Assembly: GCA_000018565.1 (NCBI GenBank) | Contig: CP000875.1 | Span: 1,875,199-1,939,198 of the forward strand | DNA from: Herpetosiphon aurantiacus DSM 785 | Lineage (GTDB): Bacteria > Chloroflexota > Chloroflexia > Chloroflexales > Herpetosiphonaceae | Length of the DNA stretch: 64,000 nucleotides | Reading direction: 5' to 3' | In this document: one piece after another, positions 8,337 through 16,331 of the stretch | Layout of the letters: every line of letters starts with the position of its first letter | How positions within the stretch are numbered: the stretch's first letter is position 1 | Notes under the pieces: generated by a model | What the model was told of the DNA's origin: nothing | What the model saw: only the letters and a program-made list of their open reading frames with translations | Databases searched by the model: none | Program-made: the position numbers and the translations under genes

Positions 8337-8801
8337 TCAACGATCTAGGTGGATAACCATCCGTAATTTATTGCCACCTGATGGAGCGACCGAAAACTGG
8401 ACTTCATCCATCAGTTCTTTAATTAACCAGATTCCCCAACCACCTTTATCGTCGCTATGCAATACTTGGTGGATGTCGGGTGTACGCTCAGTGATGGTAT
8501 GATCAAGCAGTTTGCGCCCTTGATCAGCCACATCAACAATCAACCCGTCATCGCTGCCAGTAAAGACCACCACGACTTTCATTGCTGAATCGTGTTGATT
8601 GCCATGTTCAATTGCGTTTGTCACTGCTTCGCTGACCGCAGTGCGGAGCGATTCAACGCGATCATGAGAGAAGCCCATCCGTTTCGCCATCGCACTGGCG
8701 GTATCCATGGCGACTTTCTCGTACCCCAGCCGACTTGGCAAGTGGAGTTCAATCACCCGTTCTTCATCGCCACTAGGGGCCATGTGTTGTGGATTGGACA
8801 T
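8337..8801 (-). CDS. second HATPase_c anti-sigma regulatory factor
   Basis: A 154-residue paralogue of the next gene. It has RTAVSEAVTNAIEHGNQ (N box), VDVADQG (D-x-G box) and GGWGIWLIKELMDEV (G2 region). Both share the opening ELHLPSRLGYEKVA / IFPSQLGYEKIA segment. This is the first gene of the HATPase-HATPase-STAS cluster, behind a promoter at 8843-8872. Two kinase-type anti-sigma proteins for one STAS partner suggests either two targets or a heterodimer; the sequence does not tell which. Confidence 0.88.
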   Translation of the reverse strand: MSNPQHMAPSGDEERVIELHLPSRLGYEKVAMDTASAMAKRMGFSHDRVESLRTAVSEAVTNAIEHGNQHDSAMKVVVVFTGSDDGLIVDVADQGRKLLDHTITERTPDIHQVLHSDDKGGWGIWLIKELMDEVQFSVAPSGGNKLRMVIHLDR

Positions 8802-8842
8802 TTGGAAACCTCACGTCGCTCGCAATGACGGTGCTAGCCCTC

Positions 8843-8872
8843 ACTATACCATAGGCGAATAAGCCTATGCAA
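8843..8872 (-). promoter_or_regulatory. promoter with palindrome in its spacer, upstream of the anti-sigma cluster
   Basis: On the minus strand TTGCAT (8867-8872) and TATAGT (8843-8848) are 18 nt apart. The spacer holds a perfect inverted repeat, CATAGGC (8850-8856) and GCCTATG (8863-8869), which could be an operator. Because it is also downstream of yaeQ, a weak terminator role is possible. Confidence 0.5.
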
Positions 8873-8993
8873 GCTTGACTTTTGCAGGCGTTTAAGCCGA
8901 CAGCGAGCCAGCAACTTGGGCGAATGCTAAGCCTCTGCCGAGTATAACAAAGGTTGTTGGCTGCTTCAAGCCCTACACTTCTAATTAGTGAGC

Positions 8994-9536
8994 CTAGTTG
9001 CTAATCCGATGTTCTTCGATGTGGCTGTTCAGGCTTTGTCCAGCTATTTCGATATAGAGTTGTTGTTCGGTCAGCGAAATGCCCAAATTACAGCGCCGTT
9101 CGATCAGGTTGGCAACGTTTTCAATAAACCGCCGATCAAAGGCATAGACTGGAATTTGCTCGGCTTGAAAAATGGTTTTGCCACTGAAATTACCCAGCAC
9201 TTGGGCTACATCGCGATGGGTGTATACCGCCGCCCGTCCAGCTCGTTTGCTGCCACGATGTAAACGCTCGGCATCAGGCGCACCAACCTCAAACCAGCCA
9301 GTCACCTGCCCGGTCAAATCGCGAATCCAAACCGCTGGTTCATCGCCAGCCGCCACGCCCTGAGTGAAGGCGATGCCATCGCTGTATTCTAAGCAATAAG
9401 CCAAAATTCGCATCAACATATATTCGGCTGATTCAGATGGTTGGCGGGCTACGCGCAGTTCTAATTGCTCATAAACATTGCGATCAACATTGGCTAAATC
9501 AACATTAATTGTATAAATCGTTGCACTAAGCGCCAT
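8994..9536 (-). CDS. yaeQ: YaeQ family protein
   Basis: A 180-residue protein, full length for the family. The start MALSATIYTINVDLANVDRN matches the E. coli YaeQ opening, and ARQPSES, MLMRILAY, FTQG-x4-DEPAVWIRD and WFEVGAPDAERL follow at the same places. YaeQ has a PD-(D/E)XK nuclease-like fold; its cellular role is unsettled (it was once reported to compensate for RfaH loss). GAGGAG lies 5 nt upstream of the ATG. It stands alone. Confidence 0.93.
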   Translation of the reverse strand: MALSATIYTINVDLANVDRNVYEQLELRVARQPSESAEYMLMRILAYCLEYSDGIAFTQGVAAGDEPAVWIRDLTGQVTGWFEVGAPDAERLHRGSKRAGRAAVYTHRDVAQVLGNFSGKTIFQAEQIPVYAFDRRFIENVANLIERRCNLGISLTEQQLYIEIAGQSLNSHIEEHRISN

Positions 9537-9746
9537 GAATGCTCCTCATTAATTGATTTTTTGATAGATAGCTTGTCATTACCATTGACTCCATGTCCTG
9601 CTTGTGCAAGCGAAGCCACGATGGTATTTCCAACACGTTAGTTGGGGATTGTACCATTGTAGCGTCTAGGCGAAATTTGGTTGACGGAAGGCTTTCTATT
9701 CCATAGCGCCTGAATCTATCAATAATTGGAGCCAACATTGCCGCAA

Positions 9747-9772
9747 GCCCATGATCAAACCTGATCATGGGC
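9747..9772 (-). terminator. hairpin terminator after the GH26 gene
   Basis: A perfect 11-bp stem, GCCCATGATCA (9747-9757) with TGATCATGGGC (9762-9772), and a 4-nt loop, 18 nt past the stop of the minus-strand gene. No clear T-run. Confidence 0.5.
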
Positions 9773-9789
9773 CTTGACATTAATTTTGA

Positions 9790-11310
9790 TTATTGCAAGG
9801 TGACATAATCGAGATAAATTGCGCTAGTGCCGCTGCTATTAGCGGGCGAACTAAAACTAACCCCAATTTCGTTGACGATACCAAGATTGGCAATGCCACT
9901 CAAGTTGAGGGTTAATGTAGTTGTGCCCCCACTATTAATTGTGATTGCTCCGCCGTCGTACCAAGCCCAATTTGAGCCAACCTTGATATAGAGTTTGGCG
10001 CTAATTCCGCTGCCAACATTGCCCCAAGTGGCATGGCGCACGCGGGCTTGGAGTTGGCTTTTGCCACTAAAATTGTGGGCTTGAGTTAATTTCAAGTCGT
10101 AACTACGATTGCCCAAACTCACATCGGCTTTGAGACTGTAGCTACCATTGGCGGCCCATTCGTTGACCGACCATGGCCCTGCATTGACATTGGCGGCGCT
10201 CCAGCCTTGGGTGCTGCCCTCAAAATTATAGAGCGTTGCGCCACTACTGATAGGCGTAGCGGTTGGGTTGGTTCCACTACTACCCAATCTCCCATTCAGA
10301 TATTGGCTGATGCGGCTGCGATTGACGGTTTTGTTATGTTGATAAACGCTTTGGATTTTGCTATCGCTATTGCGATAAAACATGTCGGTATGCCACGTCA
10401 TAAAGAAGGCAAATGGTGCATTGTTCAATGCTGCTGGATCAAGCATATAATCGACTTCGGTTAATGCTCGTAATTTGCTACTATCGAAACGAGCTAAATC
10501 AGTGTACCAACTGCTATAGTCAGCCGAGCTATTGTTATAAATATCGTGGCCAAGAATATCGACCTTGCCGCTCGGATACCAATCAGTACCGACTCCCTTG
10601 GTTCCTGCCGACCAAACCCAGATCAAATTGTGCAAGCCACGGCTGTTGGTCAGATAATCCCAGAGGTCATTCCACAAACGCTTGTAATTACTTGAGCCAA
10701 TTTTATCCCACCAGAACCAGCCACCGCCCGCCTCGTGATAGGGCCGCCATAAGACTGGTACACTGGCATTTTCCAGTTTTTGCAAATCGTCAGCGATGTT
10801 GCTGCGCCAGGTAAGGTAGCGGCTACGCTCAGTTGTGCCATCAACAAATATATTATTGATATTGACTTGCACAAACATATCATCGTGATTTGTGCCTTGG
10901 CTGCCGTAGGGTGTCCAATGTTGGCTGATTGTTGGCAGCACTTTGGCAGTATTCCAATCGCTAATCATGGTGTCGATCATCCATTGGGCATCGTTGGCGT
11001 AAGCTCCGCCGAAGGGGAAATCCCAGCCCCGCAAACCTGGATATTGGCGTGGATTTGTGCGATTGTAGATGGCGTTGGACATTTCGTCTTTGCGCGAGGA
11101 ATCCCAATGGACTTCTTGCTGGCCGCTGATGATAGAGTGGCCTTGATATTGGGCCATGCGATTAATCACGTTTTGGGCGTAGCTAGCAATTGCTGGGTCG
11201 GCGGCGGCGTAGGCATTGGTTGCGCCGCTCGTTGAGGTCGAAGGGATTGTACTGATCAGCAAGGCCAGCATGCCAAGCAGCAGCAATGGAACTCGTTGAA
11301 CTTGGGACAT
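9790..11310 (-). CDS. secreted glycoside hydrolase family 26 (beta-mannanase) with C-terminal carbohydrate-binding module
   Basis: The start was moved to ATG 11310, where CGGAGAT lies upstream and a signal peptide begins (residues 1-36, ending NAYA); 506 residues. The GH26 catalytic domain (about 37-345) has WRPYHEAGGGWFWW with the acid/base Glu193 and ALTEVDYM with the nucleophile Glu285, plus W-x-F-P and QEVHWD substrate-site segments near its start. The family hydrolyses beta-1,4-mannans. A short Thr/Ser linker leads to a beta-sandwich module (about 365-506, starting LYNFEGSTQGW), typical of CBMs on mannanases. It points to extracellular degradation of plant mannan. Monocistronic. Confidence 0.92.
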   Translation of the reverse strand: MSQVQRVPLLLLGMLALLISTIPSTSTSGATNAYAAADPAIASYAQNVINRMAQYQGHSIISGQQEVHWDSSRKDEMSNAIYNRTNPRQYPGLRGWDFPFGGAYANDAQWMIDTMISDWNTAKVLPTISQHWTPYGSQGTNHDDMFVQVNINNIFVDGTTERSRYLTWRSNIADDLQKLENASVPVLWRPYHEAGGGWFWWDKIGSSNYKRLWNDLWDYLTNSRGLHNLIWVWSAGTKGVGTDWYPSGKVDILGHDIYNNSSADYSSWYTDLARFDSSKLRALTEVDYMLDPAALNNAPFAFFMTWHTDMFYRNSDSKIQSVYQHNKTVNRSRISQYLNGRLGSSGTNPTATPISSGATLYNFEGSTQGWSAANVNAGPWSVNEWAANGSYSLKADVSLGNRSYDLKLTQAHNFSGKSQLQARVRHATWGNVGSGISAKLYIKVGSNWAWYDGGAITINSGGTTTLTLNLSGIANLGIVNEIGVSFSSPANSSGTSAIYLDYVTLQ

Positions 11311-11631
11311 GACCAAATCTCCGTTGATTAAGACAGCACAGCATAGCGCTATCGTGACAAGTGCCAAAGGAACGTTCCAAGTCAAAGCTTAATAGTACTT
11401 AATAAAATGTCAACTATTTTTCAATAAAAAACTTTAGAAAATATTAATATGTTCAAGGATTAGAAGCTGGGAAATTGCCCATAATGCAGCCATTGCAACG
11501 GATTTCATAAATAACGATCTAGAATTTTAGTAAATCGCCAGCTTGAGTTTTTTTTGAATTGATGTCTGCATTGCAAAATAAAAATCATCATGAACTATTA
11601 CCCACGCCTAATCTCAACAACGGCTTGAAAG
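11311..11631. other. AT-rich divergent intergenic region between GH26 and nfo
   Basis: No credible gene. The minus strand has a TTGACA hexamer (11408-11413) that could serve the GH26 gene, but I see no convincing -10 at the right distance. The rest is strongly AT-rich with no clear repeat. Confidence 0.4.
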
Positions 11632-11640
11632 TGCTATAAT
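11632..11640 (+). promoter_or_regulatory. extended -10 promoter element for nfo
   Basis: TGCTATAAT is a consensus extended -10 (TGnTATAAT) 33 nt before the nfo start codon. There is no good -35, as is common for extended -10 promoters. Confidence 0.6.
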
Positions 11641-11673
11641 TGCAGGCGACACTTGTTTGGAGTGAGAAACCCC

Positions 11674-12555
11674 ATGCCCAATTTAGGAGCGCATGTTTCA
11701 ACCGTTGGTGGGTTGCAGACCGCCTTTGAGCGAGCGCAAGCCACGACCTGTCATGTGATTCAAATTTTTACCAAAAGCCAACGCCAATGGAATGCCAAAC
11801 CGCTGACTGCTGCCGATTGTGCCAATTTTCAAGCGGCCCATCGTGACGCTGGCATGCCACCCTTGATTGCCCACGATTCCTATTTGATCAACTTGGGCAG
11901 CCCCGACAATGGCTTATGGGAAAAATCGATTGCAGCCTTTCGCGTTGAGCTAGAGCGTTGTCAGCAATTGGGAGTTGGCTCGTTGGTGACCCATCCTGGG
12001 GCGCATGTTGGCTCAGGCGAGGCCGCTGGCCTTGATCGGGTTGGCGCAGCCTTGCGGCGTTTACTGGCCGAAGACGTTGGCGGCGAAACCCAGATTTTGC
12101 TCGAAATTACTGCTGGACAAGGCACGGCCTTAGGTCATAGTTTCGAGCATTTGGCTCGCTTGATCGAGCTGTGCGATGGTCATCCACGGCTTGGAATTTG
12201 CTTTGATACCTGCCATGGCTTAGCTGCTGGCTACGATTTTCGCACTGCTGAAGGCTACCAAACCACCTTTGATCATTTTGATCGTTTAATTGGGATTGAT
12301 CGGCTGCGGGCGTTTCATCTTAACGATTCGAAAAACGATCTTGGCAGTCGGGTTGATCGGCATACCCATATTGGTGAGGGATTTGTGGGCTTAGAAGGGT
12401 TTGAACTCATTATGAACGATCCTCGCTTTCAAACGATTCCGATGGCCTTAGAGACTCCCAAAGAACCCGATGAAAGCGCAGATATTCGCAATTTGGCAAC
12501 GTTGCGCGGTTTGCGCCGCGCAAGCGTTAGTGCATCACCACAAAGCGAGGTATAA
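11674..12555 (+). CDS. nfo: deoxyribonuclease IV (AP endonuclease IV)
   Basis: A 293-residue AP endonuclease 2 family TIM barrel. It starts with [18 protein letters not shown] and has the three Zn-ligand signatures: LLEITAGQG (metal Glu), [16 protein letters not shown] and [25 protein letters not shown]. It cleaves 5' of abasic sites and at damaged 3' ends in base-excision repair. ATG 11674 was chosen over TTG 11653 because GGAG lies 11 nt upstream and the family starts here. The next gene begins directly after its stop. Confidence 0.96.
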
Positions 12556-13068
12556 ATGGGAAACCAACCAAAAAGCAAACGCAAGTTGTGGGTATCGTTA
12601 TTGTTGGGCTTGGCCGCTGTGGTGGTGATTGTGCGGCGCAAGCTGCATCCGATCGATTCGGCTCCAATTTTGCCTCCGCCCCCACCGCCGCCATCTGATC
12701 CGCCGCGAATCGTGCTGCCAACCGATATTTTAACCACCGAAGTTGCCACCAGCGCTCCCGAATTGGAAGCCGAGCCAGAAGCAGTGGTCGTTGAAGACGA
12801 AGCACCATTGTTGGAGCTTGAGGTTGGTGGGAGTGGCACGGCTGCGCCTGAAACCGAGCAACCCGCAGCAGAAGTTGTGGTTGAAGACGAAGCACCAGCC
12901 GATGATGACGACGATGATGAACTGCGCAGCTATTGCGTTTCCTGTCGCGCTAAGCAACCGATGATCGATGCCCATGAAGAATTGACTGAAAATGGTCGTC
13001 GTGCCTTACGCGGAACCTGTGAAGTCTGTGGCGCTGGGATGTTCCGGTTTCTGCCCAATAAAGATTAA
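12556..13068 (+). CDS. membrane-anchored protein with acidic linker and C-terminal DUF5679-like zinc ribbon
   Basis: A 170-residue protein in three parts: an N-terminal hydrophobic helix (about 10-26, LWVSLLLGLAAVVVIV), a long Pro- then Glu/Asp-rich low-complexity linker (35-120, with a run of seven prolines and a poly-Asp stretch), and a compact C-terminal domain with YCVSCRAKQPM and GTCEVCGAGMFRF. The two C-x2-C pairs are characteristic of a small zinc ribbon like DUF5679. GAGG inside the end of nfo serves as ribosome site. Translation is probably coupled to nfo, although a functional link to DNA repair is only inferred. Confidence 0.75.
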   Translation: MGNQPKSKRKLWVSLLLGLAAVVVIVRRKLHPIDSAPILPPPPPPPSDPPRIVLPTDILTTEVATSAPELEAEPEAVVVEDEAPLLELEVGGSGTAAPETEQPAAEVVVEDEAPADDDDDDELRSYCVSCRAKQPMIDAHEELTENGRRALRGTCEVCGAGMFRFLPNKD

Positions 13069-13114
13069 TCGTTGAACGAACCATCATTGGGTGGAATTTG
13101 CTGTCGATGTCATG

Positions 13115-13221
13115 CCCTCACCCCTAACCCCTCGCCCGCCCAGCAGGCGAGGGGGAACCACCAGAATGATATTTGGAACTCCCCTCGCCCACCGCGGTAG
13201 GCGAGGGGTCGGGGGTGAGGG
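13115..13221. repeat. CCCTCACCCC-family palindromic intergenic repeat
   Basis: Outer arms CCCTCACCCC (13115-13124) and GGGGTGAGGG (13212-13221) are perfectly inverted. Inside are two smaller hairpins around CCCCTCGCCC-type and GGCGAGGGG-type arms (near 13130-13155 and 13181-13208). The same arrangement recurs at 27056-27155 and 49184-49363, and a half copy is at 2611. It is non-coding and lies 3' of nfo's partner gene. Confidence 0.85.
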
Positions 13222-13317
13222 AACGGTACAATTGGTTGTTAACCCAATAAACCATTACAGCTAGAAGCCTTATTAAATAACTGCCAGTATTTTGCTAATT
13301 ACTGGTGGTTATTGATT

Positions 13318-13527
13318 TTAGTGATTAATTTCAGGCTCGAATTCAATATAATCAACCAATGTTGTCGAAGGCGGAATTGGCTCGCCTTCCAAATGCATAA
13401 CGATCGCCTCTTGCAAACGCTGCTTAACCTCTTCAGGCGTTTCACCAGTCGCAACACAGCCTAAAACATCGAGTATATAGCCTGAACAGTTGTTTGGTCC
13501 TTGCTCGATCACAATTGCGTAGCGCAT
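13318..13527 (-). CDS. orphan HicB-like antitoxin-fold protein
   Basis: A 69-residue protein with the partial RNase-H-like HicB fold: YAIVIEQGPNNCSGYILDVLGCVATGETPEEVKQRLQEAI, where the D-x-P/L-G-C-x-A-x-G-x-T segment is the family signature. HicB proteins usually neutralise a small HicA RNase, but no HicA-sized frame is seen on either side. There is no C-terminal DNA-binding extension. It is probably a solitary HicB-like (UPF0150) protein; its function is unknown. AGGAGA lies just before the ATG. Confidence 0.8.
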   Translation of the reverse strand: MRYAIVIEQGPNNCSGYILDVLGCVATGETPEEVKQRLQEAIVMHLEGEPIPPSTTLVDYIEFEPEINH

Positions 13528-13610
13528 TAGGATTCTCCTTAGCGGAGGTTTAATAAGTTAAGTATTGATCAATTGCTACTTGAAATGATCGGCCTAAAGT
13601 TGGAATGGCT

Positions 13611-13644
13611 AAAACTACAAACGGCCCAGTTGGGCCGCTTGTAG
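13611..13644 (-). terminator. intrinsic terminator of the MOSC gene
   Basis: CTACAA-A-CGGCCCA (13615-13628) pairs with TGGGCCG-C-TTGTAG (13631-13644), with one internal mismatch. On the minus strand it is followed by TTTT. Confidence 0.7.
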
Positions 13645-13759
13645 GAGAGAAGAGTGTGTGTGAGGAGGAAGGATTTGACCATAGTATCCTGCCTCAAGCT
13701 TACCCTCAACCTAACGATTCTTCGCACCCATAGTCCTATTTCAGGCTATACCACATGGG

Positions 13760-14317
13760 TTAGATCTTGCGGACTTGATCCCCTTGGCGGATCGTGCCAG
13801 GTTGAACTACCCGCGCATTGATTCCACGCAAATGCAATTCTTTGCCAACGGCTGAATTGACGAACTTAATCGCATCTTGGCCGTAGCGTTGGGCGAACTT
13901 TTTGCAGCCATTATGCGGCTGATCAGTTACCTCAATAATTGCCTCGCCAATGGTCAGGCGTGTGCCTGCTGGCAAGTTTGCATCGCTCAAATCGAGATCG
14001 ATAAACAATTGATCGCCAGCCCATTGCCAACGCTCTTGGTCAGGCGCTAGCAAGCCAATCGAGCGCACATTCATAATGTTCAGCTGCATATCGGGGTGTG
14101 AGCTACCGTCGTCAGTCCGTGAGCTGCCGCGCGTTTGCCAATTATCGCCGACTAAACCCTCAACCAGATCAAGCTGGCCTTCGCTGAGCACTTCGCGTTG
14201 CTCGGTGGCAGGACGACGCACGATTAGCTGCAAGACCCCTTGATCCTTGGGTGCTTGACGAATGTGATCCAACCCTGCCTCAAGGGTCTCCATGGGAACA
14301 TACTCAAGATCGATCAT
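13760..14317 (-). CDS. MOSC domain-containing protein
   Basis: A 185-residue protein. VEGLVGDNWQTRGSSR is the MOSC start region. GTRLTIGEAIIEVTDQPHNGCKKFAQRYG contains the invariant MOSC cysteine and the hydrophobic strand before it. RGINARVVQPGTIRQGDQVRKI is the typical terminal barrel strand. MOSC domains carry sulfur or bind molybdopterin in molybdenum-cofactor sulfurases and related enzymes (for example YiiM-type detoxification). Here the domain is alone, so the substrate is open. Flanked by terminators on both sides, it is monocistronic. Confidence 0.88.
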   Translation of the reverse strand: MIDLEYVPMETLEAGLDHIRQAPKDQGVLQLIVRRPATEQREVLSEGQLDLVEGLVGDNWQTRGSSRTDDGSSHPDMQLNIMNVRSIGLLAPDQERWQWAGDQLFIDLDLSDANLPAGTRLTIGEAIIEVTDQPHNGCKKFAQRYGQDAIKFVNSAVGKELHLRGINARVVQPGTIRQGDQVRKI

Positions 14318-14334
14318 GGCATCCTACCTCATCG

Positions 14335-14370
14335 TAAACAAAAAAACGAGCCTCCAAGTTGGAGACTCGT
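14335..14370 (-). terminator. intrinsic terminator of the small membrane protein gene
   Basis: ACGAG-C-CTCCA pairs with TGGAG-A-CTCGT (14346-14370). On the minus strand the stem is followed by TTTTTTTGTTT, a strong rho-independent terminator. A second small hairpin, GCGCCA/TGGCGC (14372-14387), sits just upstream. Confidence 0.85.
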
Positions 14371-14416
14371 TGCGCCAACTGTGGCGCTTTATTATGCCAT
14401 GGCTTGGGTCACGACG

Positions 14417-14728
14417 CTAGCGAAATTTGAGTAGGTTGCCCAATTTTATGCCGTGCGCTTGCAGCCGCTTGCCCACATTGCCCAATGTCCAAGCAATAGG
14501 GGCGATTGCTGCTAGGGCTAAGCCAATCCACAAGCTGAACGACCATGTTTCAAGCAAGGCTGCTCGCCAAACCAACAAACCACCCAAGGCGGATAGGCCT
14601 GTCCAAGCGCCGAGCAACCAAAGCATGCTGGCGCGGCCTTGCATGGCTCCGCGTAAGCTTGCCACAGCGACCCAACCAAAACCTAGCAAACCCAAAAATC
14701 CCAGCCACGCTAACAATGTCCAAATCAT
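14417..14728 (-). CDS. small integral membrane protein, unknown function
   Basis: A 103-residue protein, almost entirely hydrophobic, with three helices: LLAWLGFLGLLGFGWVAVASL, MLWLLGAWTGLSALGGLLVW and FSLWIGLALAAIAPIAWTLG, then a basic tail. Start ATG 14728 is set by GGAGG a few nt upstream. No family recognised. It is the first and only gene of its transcript and ends at a strong terminator. It may be a structural or transport accessory protein, but there is no evidence for either. Confidence 0.7.
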   Translation of the reverse strand: MIWTLLAWLGFLGLLGFGWVAVASLRGAMQGRASMLWLLGAWTGLSALGGLLVWRAALLETWSFSLWIGLALAAIAPIAWTLGNVGKRLQAHGIKLGNLLKFR

Positions 14729-14794
14729 ACATCCTCCAATGCCAACGAATTGCAATCCGAGGATACTACGCTGAGCATGCCATGATGTTCCAGT

Positions 14795-15484
14795 TTAATG
14801 GTTAAGCACCACAACTTTGCCAGTAATCAGATATTCAATTTGCTCAGCCAAGTTGGTGACTCGATCGCCCAAGCGTTCAAGATTGTGAGCCAACGTCAGC
14901 AGATGAATCGTAGCAGCAGCCATATCGGGGCTGGTGGTCGAAACCTTGACCGTGGCCTCGAACATCTCACGATACAAATGATCGATCACATCATCGAGTT
15001 CGGTTACGCGGTCGGCAAAGCTGCGATCGTTTTGGCGCAAGGCCTCTAAACCAGCATGCAAAATTTCGCTGGTGCGCTGGCCCAATTCGCTAATCAGGCG
15101 CGGAATTGGCTGGGGCATGGCTGAAACGCTGACAAAATTGGGCGTGGCAGCGATCCGTTCTTGCAGTTTGCAGATTGTCGCAGCATAATCGCCCATGCGC
15201 TCTAGCTCTGGCAGCAGGCTAAGCACCACACTCACTAAGCGTAAATCACGGGCCAACGGCTGTTGGGTGGCGATGATCAACAGGGCTTGATCATGCAAGC
15301 GTTGAACTTCGTGATTGATGGTTTGATCGTTTTGCACGACCTTGCGCACTGCTGCTTGATCGTATAGTTTGATTGATTGAAGTGCTTCGCTTAATGCTGC
15401 TTCAACCATTGTTCCAACCCGAAAAACCCCATCGTGCAACTCGGTGAGTTGTTCATCAAATATGTGACGGTGAGACACGCCCAT
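14795..15484 (-). CDS. phoU: PhoU-domain phosphate signalling regulator (copy 2)
   Basis: A 229-residue protein with two PhoU three-helix repeats. The metal-binding E/D-x3-D motifs appear as LLPELERMGDYAATI (first repeat) and LAHNLERLGDRVTNLAE (second repeat). PhoU links phosphate transport to PhoR/PhoB signalling. Start ATG 15484 is preceded by GGAGG; the longer frame has no ribosome site. It follows a second phoU on the same strand by 48 nt. No Pst transporter or PhoBR genes are in the window. Confidence 0.93.
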   Translation of the reverse strand: MGVSHRHIFDEQLTELHDGVFRVGTMVEAALSEALQSIKLYDQAAVRKVVQNDQTINHEVQRLHDQALLIIATQQPLARDLRLVSVVLSLLPELERMGDYAATICKLQERIAATPNFVSVSAMPQPIPRLISELGQRTSEILHAGLEALRQNDRSFADRVTELDDVIDHLYREMFEATVKVSTTSPDMAAATIHLLTLAHNLERLGDRVTNLAEQIEYLITGKVVVLNH

Positions 15485-15532
15485 AAAAAACCTCCAACAG
15501 AGAATCTGCCAACCTACCAAAAGCGTTCTTGA

Positions 15533-16201
15533 TTATGCCCGTTGTTCATTCAGGTCGGCCATATGCCCTGTTGCCATAAAGACAACCCGTTCTCCAATAT
15601 TGGTAGCGCGGTCGGCGATCCGTTCGAGATTATGCACAACGTAAAGTAGACGGGTGGCTTGTTCGACGGTGCTCGCATCAGCAATCATCACTTCGAGAAT
15701 TTCGCGCTGTACCCGATCGGTTTGCTGATCAATTTCGTCATCGGCTGCGCTCAGTGTTTTTGCCAAATCAACATCTTTGCGGGTGTAGCATTCCAAGGCA
15801 GTGCGCAGCATCAACTGCGCTTTGCTGGTCATCGATGGAACCTCAGCTTGGGGCTTGAGGGCGGGAGTTTGGCCTTGGCGAATCGCAATTTTGGCAATGC
15901 CCTCAGCATAATCGCCAACCCGCTCAAGCTCGCTGGCAATCGTGATGATTGCGCTGACCAAGCGTAAATCACGTGCCACCAACGGCTGCTGGGTGGCAAA
16001 CAACAAAAGTGCTTTTTCCTCTAAAGCATATTGCGCCCGATCAATTAAATCATCGCTGCGAATAACTTCCTGCGCCATTGCCTCATCGTGGTTGGTTAAA
16101 GCCTGAATAGATTGGCCAATTGCGGTTTCGACCAACGCGCCCATGCGTAACAAGTCATCATTCAATGACCGAAGCTGCTGTTCATAATGTTCCCGTGACA
16201 T
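15533..16201 (-). CDS. phoU: PhoU-domain phosphate signalling regulator (copy 1)
   Basis: A 222-residue paralogue of the next gene. IASELERVGDYAEGIAKIA and VVHNLERIADRATNIGERV carry the two metal-site motifs; the second has ALA-ASP where the first repeat has Gly-Asp. The opening HYEQQLRSLNDDLLRMG is the usual PhoU helix 1. CGGAGGA precedes the ATG. Tandem divergent PhoU copies may form a heterodimer or serve different transporters. First gene of a two-gene operon. Confidence 0.93.
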   Translation of the reverse strand: MSREHYEQQLRSLNDDLLRMGALVETAIGQSIQALTNHDEAMAQEVIRSDDLIDRAQYALEEKALLLFATQQPLVARDLRLVSAIITIASELERVGDYAEGIAKIAIRQGQTPALKPQAEVPSMTSKAQLMLRTALECYTRKDVDLAKTLSAADDEIDQQTDRVQREILEVMIADASTVEQATRLLYVVHNLERIADRATNIGERVVFMATGHMADLNEQRA

Positions 16202-16331
16202 ACCATCCTCCGATGCGCTAGGAAGGCTACGCCTGCTCGATATGCTAGCTGGATGCTAGATTAGCTACCCGTGAATAGCCTGCGATTATACCACGCTTTT
16301 GGCTTTTTTTTCGATTGAATTGAGCCAGTAT

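Noticed and set aside
9526-9780. 84-codon minus-strand frame between yaeQ and the GH26 gene
   Set aside because: It overlaps yaeQ, reads through the hairpin at 9747-9772 and has no ribosome site or recognisable domain.
12429-12895. Long minus-strand frames opposite the nfo/DUF5679 genes
   Set aside because: They are shadows of the Pro/Glu/Asp-rich low-complexity coding region; composition (Ser/Gly runs) follows from the opposite strand.
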